Positions 25,621 through 35,646 are shown, counted from the stretch's first letter. The stretch: DNA of 64,000 nt from an uncultured Bacteroidia bacterium (GCA_902798975.1 CADBYT010000004.1:62001-126000), one strand, 5' to 3'. Program-made: numbers and translations. Notes: a model not told the origin generated them from the sequence alone.

Positions 25621-28079
25621 CGGGCCGCGCGCAACGTGATCACCTGGCCGGGCTCGGTGGCAATGTCGTAGAGATGTGCCGCCGGGGCGATGAATCCGCG
25701 CATCGGCGCCTTCTCGCTGATCATCGGGCGGGAGATCTCCTGCACGGCGAAGAGCGGATTGGGGTTGGAGCCTTCGGCATTGCTCAGGGTGACGTCGGAT
25801 TCCAGCGCATCATAGGAACGGATGCGCAGGTTGCCGCCGATGGTCGAGCGCAGCTGCGCTTCCACGATGTGACCGTTCTTCCAGACCAGGCGCTCCAGCA
25901 CGAAACCGCCGCGGGCGCGAAGGCCCTCCACGGCGCCGTTTGCCAGCGCGTCCGGCAGGGCCGGCAGCAGGTGGACGGCCTCGTCATGGCTCTGCAGGAA
26001 GAGCTCCGCGATGCCGGCAGTGCAGCCGAAGTTGCCGTCGATCTGGAACGGGGGATGCGCGTCGAAGAGGTTGGGATAGGTGCCACCCGCCATATTGAAG
26101 CGTCGGCCTGGCGTGACCAGCGTGAGCTGGTCCGTGATCAATTTGAAGGCATGGTTGCCGTCGAGCATGCGCGCCCAGAGGCAAACCTTCCAGCCCATCG
26201 ACCAGCCGGTGGAAGGATCGCCGCGCTGGATCAGCGTGTTGCGCACACCCTCGGTGAGCACCGGCGTGCGATAGGGCGAAATCTGGTAGCCCGGATAGAA
26301 GCCCCACAGATGGGAGACGTGGCGGTGGTTGTCGGTCGGGCTGTCCCAGTCCTCGAACCACTCCTGCAACTGGCCGTACTGTCCGACCTGCATCGGCGGC
26401 AGGCGGCGCCGCATGGTGGCAAGCGTGTCGGCGAACGCCGCGTCACGGCCCAGGATGGCGGCTGCGCGCTCCGTATTGGAGAAAAGGTCTGTCACCAGCT
26501 GGTTGTCCATCGTGATGCCGGCGAACATGTTGGTCTTCAGGTGGGCCGGACGGTTCTCAGGCGAGTCGGACGGCGTCACCACGAGGTAACCCGTGTTCGG
26601 ATCCTCCACGAGGAAGTCCACGAAGAATTCGGCGGCGCCCTTCATCAGCGGGTAGGCTTCGGCCAGGAAGGCCTCGTCGCCGCTGAAGAGGTAGCGGTCC
26701 CAGAGATGCTGGCACAACCAGGCGGCGCCGCTTGGCCAAAGGCCGCAGTAGGCATAGTCCAGCGCACCCGTGATGCGCCACAGGTCGGAATTGTGGTGCA
26801 CCACCCAGCCGCGGCAGCCGTACATGTTGCGGGCGGTGTTGGCACCCGTCACGGCCAGTTCGCGTATCATCCGCAGCAGCGGCTCGTGCAGCTCCGGCAG
26901 GTTGGTCAGCTCCGCCGGCCAGTAGTTCATCTCGGTATTGATGTTGGTCGTGTAGTTGGCGCACCAGGGGGCCATGAGGCTGGCGTTCCAGATGCCCTGC
27001 AGGTTGGCCGCCTGCGTGCCCGGCTGCGAGCAGCTGATCAGGAGGTACCTGCCGAACTGGAAGTAGAGCGACACCAGCTGCGCGTCATGATTCTCCGCAA
27101 AATTCTTGATCCGCTCGTTGACCGGCGCGTCGGGCACGCCCGAGGGGGCGAATTCCAGCTTCACGCGGCCGAACTGATTCCGGTAGGCGGCCACGTGCGC
27201 GGCCAGCGCCTGGGCGTATTTCTTCGAGCTGTTCTTCATGCTGGCGGCGTTGCGCGCGTACGGATCGGCGTTCACCGTCTTGTAGTCCACGAAGTTGGTG
27301 GCCAACGCGATGTGCAGCAGGAGTTCGGTGGCGCCTTCGACGCGCAGCGTCTGGTCCGTCGCGCTCACTTTGCCGCCCTTCGCCGTGGCCTTGAGGTCAT
27401 TGACGTAGCGGATGGCGCCCGGAATGCCGCCCTTCTCGGCGCCCTGTCCCTCCAGGCGGAGCTGGTTTTTGGCAGGGACGGTCACCTGCGTGTCCTTCAT
27501 CGGCGTGGTGAAAGACAACTCGCAGTTGATCGCCTTGGGCTGGGAGGCCGTCAGGCGCACGATGATGAGGTTGTCGGCGAAGGATGCAAACGCTTCCTCC
27601 ACGTACTCCACGCCGTCCACCTTATAAGAAGTCCGGACCACGGCACGCTCGAGATCAAGCTCGCGGCGGTAGCCCGTCACCTCGCCCTTCCGTTCCGGGA
27701 AGGCGATCTTCACCGAACCGGCGGTCTGGTACGACATCTCCTCGCCCACGGGCGAGAGGAAGTTCTTTTCGGCCAGGTCCTGGGCCTCCTCGTATGCGCC
27801 GGCGAAAATCAGGTCGCGGACCTTTTGCAGGTTCTTCAGGCCGTTGGGGTTCCAGTTCTCGTACGGGCCGCCCGTGGAGATCGTCTCTTCGTTGAGCTGG
27901 ATTTCCTCGGTGTCCGTTCCGCCGAAGATCATGGCGCCGATGCGGCCGTTGCCGACCGGCAGGGCCTCTTCCCAATAGGAAGCCGGCTTGTCAAACCAGA
28001 ATACATTCGTGGAAGGTTGGGCATACAACGCCGTCATCGCGGCCGCGAAGCCCAGGAGCAGAGTGGTCAGTTTCTTCAT
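25617..28079 (-). CDS. Glycoside hydrolase family 95 (alpha-L-fucosidase or alpha-L-galactosidase)
   Basis: The 820-residue protein has a Sec signal peptide (MKKLTTLLLGFAAAMTALYAQ), an N-terminal beta-sandwich (about 25-270) and an (alpha/alpha)6 barrel (about 300-690). Key GH95 positions are visible: NINTEMNYWPAE (about 376-387, the Asn pair), the acid in QLQEWFEDWDSP (E573) and D681 in FQIDGNFGC. GH95 enzymes invert and remove terminal alpha-1,2-L-fucose from glycans, or L-galactose in some Bacteroides. Its stop overlaps that of the convergent sensor gene. A strong promoter lies at 28096-28126. No SusCD pair is nearby. Confidence 0.92.
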   Translation of the reverse strand: MKKLTTLLLGFAAAMTALYAQPSTNVFWFDKPASYWEEALPVGNGRIGAMIFGGTDTEEIQLNEETISTGGPYENWNPNGLKNLQKVRDLIFAGAYEEAQDLAEKNFLSPVGEEMSYQTAGSVKIAFPERKGEVTGYRRELDLERAVVRTSYKVDGVEYVEEAFASFADNLIIVRLTASQPKAINCELSFTTPMKDTQVTVPAKNQLRLEGQGAEKGGIPGAIRYVNDLKATAKGGKVSATDQTLRVEGATELLLHIALATNFVDYKTVNADPYARNAASMKNSSKKYAQALAAHVAAYRNQFGRVKLEFAPSGVPDAPVNERIKNFAENHDAQLVSLYFQFGRYLLISCSQPGTQAANLQGIWNASLMAPWCANYTTNINTEMNYWPAELTNLPELHEPLLRMIRELAVTGANTARNMYGCRGWVVHHNSDLWRITGALDYAYCGLWPSGAAWLCQHLWDRYLFSGDEAFLAEAYPLMKGAAEFFVDFLVEDPNTGYLVVTPSDSPENRPAHLKTNMFAGITMDNQLVTDLFSNTERAAAILGRDAAFADTLATMRRRLPPMQVGQYGQLQEWFEDWDSPTDNHRHVSHLWGFYPGYQISPYRTPVLTEGVRNTLIQRGDPSTGWSMGWKVCLWARMLDGNHAFKLITDQLTLVTPGRRFNMAGGTYPNLFDAHPPFQIDGNFGCTAGIAELFLQSHDEAVHLLPALPDALANGAVEGLRARGGFVLERLVWKNGHIVEAQLRSTIGGNLRIRSYDALESDVTLSNAEGSNPNPLFAVQEISRPMISEKAPMRGFIAPAAHLYDIATEPGQVITLRAAR

Positions 28080-28095
28080 GCTATGCAGTTTTCCA

Positions 28096-28126
28096 CAAAT
28101 ATAAGAAAAAGAAAACTGCCTGCAAA
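28096..28126 (-). promoter_or_regulatory. Consensus promoter for the GH95 gene
   Basis: On the minus strand TTTG (28126-28123) and TATATTTG (28103-28096) are separated by 19 bp: an ideal Bacteroidota promoter, giving a leader of about 10-15 nt. Confidence 0.75.
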
Positions 28127-28132
28127 CCGAAG

Positions 28133-28186
28133 TCAGAATTCTATCGAATAGCTGATGCCCGGCATGATGGGGAGCAGCGTTCTACC
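28133..28186 (-). pseudogene. Possible 3' remnant of an outer-membrane protein gene
   Basis: Between the kinase stop and the GH95 promoter, a minus-strand frame reads LLPIMPGISYSIEF then stop. A terminal aromatic after alternating residues is the usual beta-barrel C-terminus. Nothing of the rest of a gene remains. It is short, so chance is possible. Confidence 0.3.
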
Positions 28187-28199
28187 TCAGAGACCGCAC

Positions 28200-31100
28200 T
28201 TATTCCTGCGCAGCAGGATTTGCCGGGTAGCGGACGGTGAAGCAGGCGCCGCCCAGCGTGAAGGATTTCGAGTAGGAGATGGAGGCACCGCAGCGCTCCA
28301 GGATGCTCCGGCTGATGGCGAGGCCGAGGCCGGAGCCGCCGTTCTTGGTCGTGAAGTTCGGGGTGAAGAGCTTCTCGACGTTCTCGTCGGAGACGCCGGG
28401 ACCGTTGTCCTCCACGACGATGTCCCAGAAGCCGTCCTCGACGCTCTTGCGCAGCGACACGACGATGCGGCCGTCCGGAGCGTCCCCGATTGCCTGCACG
28501 GCATTGCCGAGCAGGTTCACGAACACGCGCGTGAGCTGCGGCTTCGGACCACGGATCTTCACACCGGACAGCCCCAGGTAGTCGAAGTGGATGTTCTCCC
28601 GGTTGTCGAACATCGAAATCTCCTCGTGGAGCAGCTTGTCCAGGGCGATGGTCGTCGGCTCCTCGGTGTACAGTTTCGCGAAGGTGGAGAACTCGTTGGC
28701 CGTATCCGTCAGGATGTCGATGTGGTCCAGGATCACCTGGCTGGCCTCCTCGAAGCGCGTCTCCCATGCGGGATCGCCCTTTTCCTTGAGACGGATCACC
28801 CGTTGCAGCTGGAGCTTCATCGGGGTGAGCGGGTTCTTGATCTCGTGCGCCACCTGGCGGGCCATGCCGCTCCAGGCCTTGTCGCGCTCGGCCTGCGCCA
28901 GTTTGCGCGAGCTCTCGGACAGTTCCGTGACCATGCGGTTGTAGGCCTGCACGATCGAGGATATCTCGTCGTCGCGGTCGTAATTGATGTACTCCAGGGA
29001 GTCCAGGTCGGCGCTCGCCATCTTGGAGCTCATCTCGCTCAGCGGCTTGAACATGCGGTCCACGATTCGCGCCACCATGAAGAGCGCCATCAGCAGGAAG
29101 AGCAGGAAGAGCGAAATGATGGTCAGCGAGTGCATCACGGCGTCCTCCTCGAAGTCGTAGGTATCCTCGTTGTACGGCGAGCAGAGAATTGCGACCATCG
29201 ACCCGTCGGAGGCGAACAGCGGCGCGTACATGCTGTAAAATTTCTGCCGGCCGAGCCGCTCCTGCTGGATGTAGTGGCGGCGGTTGCGGTAGAGGATGTT
29301 GTAATACGCCGTCCCGTCCATGCGTTCCGTGACCATCAGCTGCTCGAAGACCATCGGGGTCGTGGTCATCATCAGGCGCCCGGCGGGCGTGTAGAGGGTG
29401 ATGTCGGAGCCCGTCTCCTTGCCCACCCGCTCCATCAGGGAGCGCAGCGACTGCCAGTTGATGCCGGAAGCGCTTTCCTCATCCTGCAGGCCCGCGTCCA
29501 TCATCGCCACGATGGCGCCGATCTTGTCTGACATGACCGTCTGGCGGTTGCTGTTGTTGCGCGAATAGACGAAGAGCACGCTCACCAGCGCCATCACCAG
29601 CAGGGTGAGCAGCAGCGAGGTGAGCAGGACGCCGGAGATCCGGGACTTGAAATAGGAACGCTGGAAGATGGCCGGCTTGGGCCGGCGCAACACGGCGATC
29701 GACAGGGCCAGGAAGGCGATCAGGCCCACGAGGATGCCCGCCATGATGTAGGACAGCAGGCCCACGCTGGCGCGGGAAATCACCACGGCCTCCCCATCGC
29801 CGACCACATAGGTGAAATGCGTATAGCCTTCCGCCTGGACATGGCCGCTCTCGGAGCCGTACAACTGCAGGTACAGGTCGTCGTCCACCCGGGTCGGATA
29901 GGGATAATTGCCCTTGTATGCCTTGATTTCGCGGCCCGTATAACGGGCGTAGGAATAGCCCGACGGCAGGTTCACCTGGCCGGGCGTCGTGAAGCCGAAG
30001 ATGCCGGCATAGCCCCGGCCACCCCGGCTCTCCCGCTGCTCCAGCCGCACAAGCACGCGCGACACGGTCCCATCCTCCGAGAGGTAGAAGAACACACCCA
30101 GGTAGTACGGCCGCCCGGTTTCATGGCGGGCATACAGGAAACGGGAATTCTCGGCAATGGGCACCCCGTCGCGCAGGAGTTCATTGAATTCGGCGGCCGC
30201 CTCGCGGGTATTGTTGTATTCATTGAATACGCGCGCGGAGACGAGGTAGTCCCGGTTGGTTCCGGAGAAATAATAATCAGAAATACGGCTCTGGATCGAC
30301 TGCTCCGTCCCTTCGAAGCGCGAGAGAGCCGACAGGATCGCATCGTCGGCGATCTGCGCCTCCATCATACGCAGGCGGAGCTCCAGCGCGATGTCGCGGT
30401 CGAAGGTGAGCCGCGTAGCCATCAGGCCCAGGCGGTCCTGCTCCTTGCGGAAACCGAGCACGCCGGTCATCACGACCAGATACACCGCCACCAGGATCGC
30501 GTACAGCACACGGCCGGTCAGCGAGAACGCGTCGAAGGAGCGGCCGTCGCGCCGCTTCAGGACGGGGGCGGCCAGCTGCAGGAGCAGCGGCACGCTGATC
30601 AGCAGCGAGATGAAGGACAGGTAGACGATGACGCAGAAAGGCGACAGCTGTCCGAGTTTATAGATTTCCAGCGAGAAGCCGGAATTGAGCGCGATGCTCC
30701 GCAGGGCCGCCTGCGAATAGAGGATGACCCCGCCGGTCAGGACAAGCGAGAGCGCGAGTACGGCAAGCTGGCGCGGACGCGTATTCGTCCACGACCACAG
30801 CTTCCGCCGCACCATGTAGGCGCAACCGGCGCACATCAGGATGGCCAGGTTGATCAGGATGACCGCACCCAGCGAATAGAGCACGTCGCCGCCGGCATAC
30901 AGCATGGGCGAGAAGATCAGCACACGGCTGCCCGAGAAGCGGCCCCAGAAATACAGGCCCGCCAGCAGGAATATAATCCCCAGGCTCACGCATGCGAAGC
31001 GCCGGGGCGTCCGTTTCGCCGACAGGAAAACCAGGAACGCCAGCAGGATGGCGGCGATGGAAATCCACAGCAGCGGAGAGGCGTCCCGCCCGGAAGACGT

Positions 31101-31724
31101 CAGCGACTCAAGCAGGATCTTGAACTGCGGCCGGCCCTCCACGGACACCACGGATCCGCCGCTGGCAGAGAGCGGCCGTATCGCATAACGCCGGGACATG
31201 GAAACACGGCGGTTGGCCAGTCTCATGCCGCCCCGCGGAATGCCGCTTCCGATCTCCAGTCCCGCCAGCACGCGGACGTCGCCGTCCCCGACCCATTTGG
31301 CCAGGTACCAGCCCGGACCCAGGTTATGGAAGCCCAGCGAGTCCGTGACCTGCAGGAAAGGCGATTCCGCCGCAATACGCGGATCCGCGACGAAGGGCAC
31401 ATACACCCGCCGGTTGATGTCGTCGTTGGACACCGGGAATTCGTGACACCAGGACTGCAGCGTGTCGCTGCAATAGCGATAAAGCACGAATTCCTCCGGC
31501 AGGCCCTCGAATGACATCCACTCCCCCGGATCCAGCGCCAGCGCCTTGTCGGCGTAGCTCTCCAGTTGCGCCACCCGACGGTTCAGGACACGCTCCATCC
31601 GACGCGCCTCCCGGGCGGTGTCGCCCGGTGCCCGCGTGTCGCTCAGCGACAGGATGAACAGCACCGCCCCCGCCACGAGCGAGGCCACGGCGATCCATTC
31701 CCGGCTATGTCTTCCCCAAGTCAT
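28200..31724 (-). CDS. Large NtrY-like sensor histidine kinase
   Basis: The 1174-residue inner-membrane protein has a first helix (about 9-27), a periplasmic segment, a block of helices (about 220-420), another periplasmic sensor region, a last helix, HAMP (about 855-910), then the kinase: H-box VAHEIKNPLTPMK with H960, N-box NLLGNAVQAI and G-box VVEDNGPGV, with GGSGLGLAIS near the end. The PLTPMKLQLQR variant of the H-box is typical of NtrY kinases. The most plausible partner in the window is the NtrC-like regulator at 38521-39666, though they are not adjacent. The start overlaps the rlmH stop (ATGA). Confidence 0.9.
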   Translation of the reverse strand: MTWGRHSREWIAVASLVAGAVLFILSLSDTRAPGDTAREARRMERVLNRRVAQLESYADKALALDPGEWMSFEGLPEEFVLYRYCSDTLQSWCHEFPVSNDDINRRVYVPFVADPRIAAESPFLQVTDSLGFHNLGPGWYLAKWVGDGDVRVLAGLEIGSGIPRGGMRLANRRVSMSRRYAIRPLSASGGSVVSVEGRPQFKILLESLTSSGRDASPLLWISIAAILLAFLVFLSAKRTPRRFACVSLGIIFLLAGLYFWGRFSGSRVLIFSPMLYAGGDVLYSLGAVILINLAILMCAGCAYMVRRKLWSWTNTRPRQLAVLALSLVLTGGVILYSQAALRSIALNSGFSLEIYKLGQLSPFCVIVYLSFISLLISVPLLLQLAAPVLKRRDGRSFDAFSLTGRVLYAILVAVYLVVMTGVLGFRKEQDRLGLMATRLTFDRDIALELRLRMMEAQIADDAILSALSRFEGTEQSIQSRISDYYFSGTNRDYLVSARVFNEYNNTREAAAEFNELLRDGVPIAENSRFLYARHETGRPYYLGVFFYLSEDGTVSRVLVRLEQRESRGGRGYAGIFGFTTPGQVNLPSGYSYARYTGREIKAYKGNYPYPTRVDDDLYLQLYGSESGHVQAEGYTHFTYVVGDGEAVVISRASVGLLSYIMAGILVGLIAFLALSIAVLRRPKPAIFQRSYFKSRISGVLLTSLLLTLLVMALVSVLFVYSRNNSNRQTVMSDKIGAIVAMMDAGLQDEESASGINWQSLRSLMERVGKETGSDITLYTPAGRLMMTTTPMVFEQLMVTERMDGTAYYNILYRNRRHYIQQERLGRQKFYSMYAPLFASDGSMVAILCSPYNEDTYDFEEDAVMHSLTIISLFLLFLLMALFMVARIVDRMFKPLSEMSSKMASADLDSLEYINYDRDDEISSIVQAYNRMVTELSESSRKLAQAERDKAWSGMARQVAHEIKNPLTPMKLQLQRVIRLKEKGDPAWETRFEEASQVILDHIDILTDTANEFSTFAKLYTEEPTTIALDKLLHEEISMFDNRENIHFDYLGLSGVKIRGPKPQLTRVFVNLLGNAVQAIGDAPDGRIVVSLRKSVEDGFWDIVVEDNGPGVSDENVEKLFTPNFTTKNGGSGLGLAISRSILERCGASISYSKSFTLGGACFTVRYPANPAAQE

Positions 31725-32194
31725 TCGTGATGATAGGGCTCTCCGCGCAAAATGGTGAAAGCCCGGTACAATTGTTCTGCAAAAATCGTTCTCACAAGCT
31801 GATGCGAGAAGGTCATCTTCGACAGGGACAACTTGCCGTCAGCACGCGCATACACCGCGTCCGAAAAGCCGTAGGCCCCGCCGATCACGAACACCAGATC
31901 CCGGCCCGAGCGCACCAGGCGCCCGCCCAGCCAGTCGGCGAACTCCAGCGAGCGGTATTCGCGCCCGTGCTCGTCGAGCAGCACCACCTCGTCCGAAGGG
32001 GTCAGCTGGCGCAGGATCAATTCTCCCTCGCGCTGCTTGATCTGCTCGCGGGACAGCGCCGACACGCCCTTCAGTTCGGGGATCTCTTTCAACGAGAACG
32101 GCACATAGTGCCCCAGCCGGGAGACATACATCTCCAGGCCGTCCCGGACCCATGGAATATCCGTCTTGCCGACCGTGATCAAACTGATTTTCAT
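31721..32194 (-). CDS. rlmH: 23S rRNA (pseudouridine-1915-N3) methyltransferase
   Basis: The 157-residue SPOUT protein begins MKISLITVGKT and has the knotted C-terminal motifs VFVIGGAYGFSDAVYAR (about 103-119) and LSLSKMTFSHQLVRTIFAEQLYRAFTIL (AdoMet-binding loop and dimer helix). RlmH methylates pseudouridine 1915 in helix 69 of 23S rRNA in assembled ribosomes. Length is the usual 155-160. The Met at 32194 is chosen because it is the family start and lies just after a good promoter (32202-32209); the upstream extension is non-conserved. The kinase gene begins inside its stop codon. Confidence 0.96.
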   Translation of the reverse strand: MKISLITVGKTDIPWVRDGLEMYVSRLGHYVPFSLKEIPELKGVSALSREQIKQREGELILRQLTPSDEVVLLDEHGREYRSLEFADWLGGRLVRSGRDLVFVIGGAYGFSDAVYARADGKLSLSKMTFSHQLVRTIFAEQLYRAFTILRGEPYHHE

Positions 32195-32201
32195 GCAAGC
32201 A

Positions 32202-32209
32202 CAAATATA
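32202..32209 (-). promoter_or_regulatory. -7 element TATATTTG for rlmH
   Basis: Minus-strand TATATTTG ends 7 nt before the rlmH ATG at 32194, again giving a very short or absent leader. Confidence 0.6.
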
Positions 32210-32243
32210 ATAATGTGGCTCGAAATTTGCAATCATTCAGGAC

Positions 32244-32648
32244 GTGCAACGCTTGCTTACGATTGCGGCAATCCTCTTGCCCCTGCTCTTCTGCGGACGC
32301 CTCTCTGCCCAGCCCGCGGGGTATGACGTATTCATCCCCATCAGCAAATATATGGCGCAGGGCAACGCCGAAAACCTTTCCGCCTGGTTCGACGACAACC
32401 TGGAGATCGCCGTGACCTCCCAGAGCAGCAACGCCAGCAAGGCCCAGGCCCGGCAGATCGTCAAGACCTTTTTCGAAAACCATACGCCGCGCTCCTTTGA
32501 GGTGAATCACACCGCCGGACGCGACAATATGAAATATGCCCTCGGAACCCTCAACGCTGGCGGGGAGAGTTACTCCGTCACCATTTTCGTGAGCTCCAAG
32601 GGCAAATCCTACAAAATCCAGCAGCTCAAAATCGAGCAGCAGCTGTAG
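32244..32648 (+). CDS. DUF4783 family secreted protein
   Basis: The 134-residue protein, GTG-initiated, starts with a signal peptide (QRLLTIAAILLPLLFCGRLSAQ). The mature part, with ISKYMAQGNAENLSAWFDD and KTFFENHTPRSFEVNH, has the helix-then-sheet pattern of an NTF2/cystatin-like fold and matches what I recall of Bacteroidota DUF4783 proteins. Function unknown. It is flanked by divergent rlmH and convergent efp, so it is a single-gene unit. No ATG is available in a sensible position, hence the GTG. Confidence 0.75.
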   Translation: MQRLLTIAAILLPLLFCGRLSAQPAGYDVFIPISKYMAQGNAENLSAWFDDNLEIAVTSQSSNASKAQARQIVKTFFENHTPRSFEVNHTAGRDNMKYALGTLNAGGESYSVTIFVSSKGKSYKIQQLKIEQQL

Positions 32649-32659
32649 TCTGCAATCGC

Positions 32660-33212
32660 TTAGGCGCGACCGCCGTAGGAACGGTCAGCGGTATTCACAT
32701 TGATCTTCTCGCCCGTCTCGATGAAGAGCGGCACCATCACCTTGGCGCCCGTCTCGAGCGTGACTTCCTTGAGGGCGGAGGTGGAGGCGGTGTTGCCCTT
32801 GACGGCGGGCTCGGAATACGTGACCTCGAGGGTGACGTAGGTCGGGAGCTCGCAGGTAAGGCAGCGCTCCTCGCCCACCACGAACATCATCTCGACATGC
32901 TGGCCTTCTTTCATCAGGTCGGCGTTCTCGACGAGGTCCTTCTGGAGCAGGATCTGCTCGTAGGTCTCTTCGTGCATGAAGTTGAAACCATCCTCTTCGG
33001 CATAGAGGAACTGGTAGGGACGGCGCTCAACGTCGATCGTCTCGATCTTCATGCCGGCGGTGAACGTATTCTCCAGGATGTTGCCGTTCTCCAGGTTGCG
33101 GAGCTTGGTCTTCACGAAAGCGGGGCCCTTGCCCGGCTTACCAGACGATCTGGCACGGTTTGCCGTTGTACTTGAGGAAAAGTCCGTTCTTAAAATCAGC
33201 TGTTGTTGCCAT
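32660..33212 (-). pseudogene. efp: Elongation factor P gene with a frameshift (about 11 nt missing)
   Basis: From ATG 33212 the frame reads MATTADFKNGLFLKYNGKPC then QIVW and a TAA at 33140-33138. One base on, the next frame begins KPGKGPAFVKTKL (from 33139) and continues as a complete EF-P to 32660. Family members have about four more residues between these segments, so about 11 nt (3n+2) appear to be missing just before the loop holding the modified Lys. Restoring them gives about 187 residues, the normal length. EF-P rescues ribosomes stalled at polyproline. Promoter at 33254-33285. Either a real mutation or an assembly error. Confidence 0.85.
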
Positions 33213-33253
33213 AAAAATGTTATCTCTAATTGGTTAAATTCCGTATATCCGGG

Positions 33254-33285
33254 CAAATTTAAGGATTTGCCTGAATTATTGCAAA
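33254..33285 (-). promoter_or_regulatory. Promoter for efp
   Basis: Minus-strand TTTG (33285-33282) and TAAATTTG (33261-33254) are 20 bp apart. The -33 lies inside the end of ispH. A roughly 35-nt leader follows. Confidence 0.65.
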
Positions 33286-34163
33286 TTTTTGATGGCGGCG
33301 GCCACTTCTTCCAACAGCCATTTGGGCGTGGAAGTGGCACCGCACACGCCCACCCTGTCGTCCGGACGGAACCATTCCCGACGCAGGCCGGAGGCGGACC
33401 CGATGTGCCAGGTGCGGACATTCGCGCCACGGCAGAGCTCGCAGAGCACCTTGCCGTTGGAGCTGTCCTTGCCGGACACGAACACGATGACGTCGTGGTT
33501 GCGGGCGAACTCGGCGAGTTCGCGGTGGCGGGAAGCCACCTGCTGGCAGATGGTTTCGTGGACCGTCAGTTCGGCGCCGGCCATGATCGAAGACAGGTAC
33601 TCCCGGACCCGGGCATATCCCTCAGGACTCATGGTCGTCTGGGAGAAGAGTTCGATGTCGCGGTACGGGCGGATGGTGCCGTCGGCGATGCGGTCGCGCA
33701 GCTGGTCCAGGTTCTCGACCACGGTCACGCCGCCGTCCACCTGGCCCACCAGGCCCATGACTTCGGGATGGCCGATCTTGCCGAAGAGCACGATCTGGCC
33801 TTCCGCCGGCGCCAGGCGCAGACGCGCCTCGCGTATCTTCTTCTGGAGCCCCAGCACCACCGGGCAGGTGCAGTCGACAACCTTGAAACCCAGTTCCTTC
33901 GCCCGCGCGTAGACTTTGGGCGGTTCGCCGTGCGCCCGGATCAGCAGGGTCTCCCCCGCCACCGGATCGCGCATCTCCCGGAGGTCTTCCGTGTCGATGG
34001 TCACCAGCCCGCAGCCCTGCAGGCGCGCGAGTTCCTCTTCGTTATGTACGATGGCGCCGAGGGAATAGAGACGTCCCCCCTCGCCGAGAATCTTCTCCGC
34101 CGTGCCGATGGCCCGGATCACGCCTCCGCAGAAGCCGGAATTCGGATCAATCTCGACCTGCAT
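33276..34163 (-). CDS. ispH: 4-hydroxy-3-methylbut-2-enyl diphosphate reductase
   Basis: The 295-residue protein begins MQVEIDPNSGFCGGV with the first iron-sulfur Cys at C12, then CTCPVV (about 95), and the third site in the VLCELCRG/VGVCGATSTP region. IGHPEVMGLVGQ and QTTMSPEG are the other conserved blocks. IspH makes IPP and DMAPP in the last MEP-pathway step using a [4Fe-4S] cluster. The start at 34163 overlaps the cmk stop (TGATG); a longer reading from 34226 runs into cmk. It ends the dnaX-lptB-cmk-ispH run. Confidence 0.95.
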   Translation of the reverse strand: MQVEIDPNSGFCGGVIRAIGTAEKILGEGGRLYSLGAIVHNEEELARLQGCGLVTIDTEDLREMRDPVAGETLLIRAHGEPPKVYARAKELGFKVVDCTCPVVLGLQKKIREARLRLAPAEGQIVLFGKIGHPEVMGLVGQVDGGVTVVENLDQLRDRIADGTIRPYRDIELFSQTTMSPEGYARVREYLSSIMAGAELTVHETICQQVASRHRELAEFARNHDVIVFVSGKDSSNGKVLCELCRGANVRTWHIGSASGLRREWFRPDDRVGVCGATSTPKWLLEEVAAAIKNLQ

Positions 34164-34867
34164 CACGCGATCTCCTCCGGAGCGTCCAGCAGGCCGAATT
34201 TCCCGCGGATGAGGCCTTCCGCCCACGAGATCTCGTCGGTCAGGCTCATTTCGGAATTATTGAGTTCGAAGGCGTCCTCCGCCCGCCGCAGCGGGGAGGT
34301 TTCCCGGTGGGAGTCGATATAGTCGCGCTCCTGGAGATTCTTCATCACCTCCTCGAAAACGGGCTGCTCACCCTTGCTGACCAGTTCGTCGAAGCGGCGC
34401 TGGGCGCGCACTTCGGGACGGGCGGTCATGAAGACCTTGATCTCGGCGTTCGGGAAAACGGTGGTGCCGATGTCGCGGCCGTCCATCACGACGCGGCCGG
34501 AGGCGGAGAATGCGTGCAGGCGGTCGTCCACCCAATGGCGCACGTAGGGCACCGCCGCGATGGGGCTGACCTGCGCGGACACTTCCATCGTGCGGATCTC
34601 CTTCTCGATGTTGCGCTCGCCCATGAAGAGCACGGTCCCCTGCGCGAAATGCAGGTCCAGGCCCTCCAGCGCCTTTTCCAGGGCCGGATCTATGGTGTTG
34701 TCCGGGGCGATCAGCCCCTGCTCCTGCGCGAACAGCGTCACGCCGCGGTACATCGCGCCGGAGTCCAGGTACAGGAAATCGAAGTGTTTCGCAATCAGCC
34801 GCGCGAAGGTACTCTTCCCGGTGGAGGAGTAGCCGTCGATGGCGATGGTGATGTCAGGGATTCGCAT
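34163..34867 (-). CDS. cmk: Cytidylate kinase
   Basis: The 234-residue protein starts MRIPDITIAIDGYSSTGKST, with the P-loop GYSSTGKST (12-20), then YLDSGAMYRGVTLFA and VVMDGRDIGTTVFPNAE, all standard CMP kinase motifs. It converts CMP/dCMP to the diphosphates. It overlaps ispH by one base in the stop/start TGATG and follows lptB by 2 bp, so it lies in one tight operon with lptB and ispH. Length is normal. Confidence 0.96.
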   Translation of the reverse strand: MRIPDITIAIDGYSSTGKSTFARLIAKHFDFLYLDSGAMYRGVTLFAQEQGLIAPDNTIDPALEKALEGLDLHFAQGTVLFMGERNIEKEIRTMEVSAQVSPIAAVPYVRHWVDDRLHAFSASGRVVMDGRDIGTTVFPNAEIKVFMTARPEVRAQRRFDELVSKGEQPVFEEVMKNLQERDYIDSHRETSPLRRAEDAFELNNSEMSLTDEISWAEGLIRGKFGLLDAPEEIA

Positions 34868-34869
34868 AA

Positions 34870-35646
<777 letters not shown>

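Noticed and set aside
33130..33150. Programmed +1 frameshift in efp at the UAA stop
   Set aside because: Context UGG UAA G is not the known CUU UGA C type, and reading through would still omit about four conserved residues, so a deletion or assembly error explains it better.
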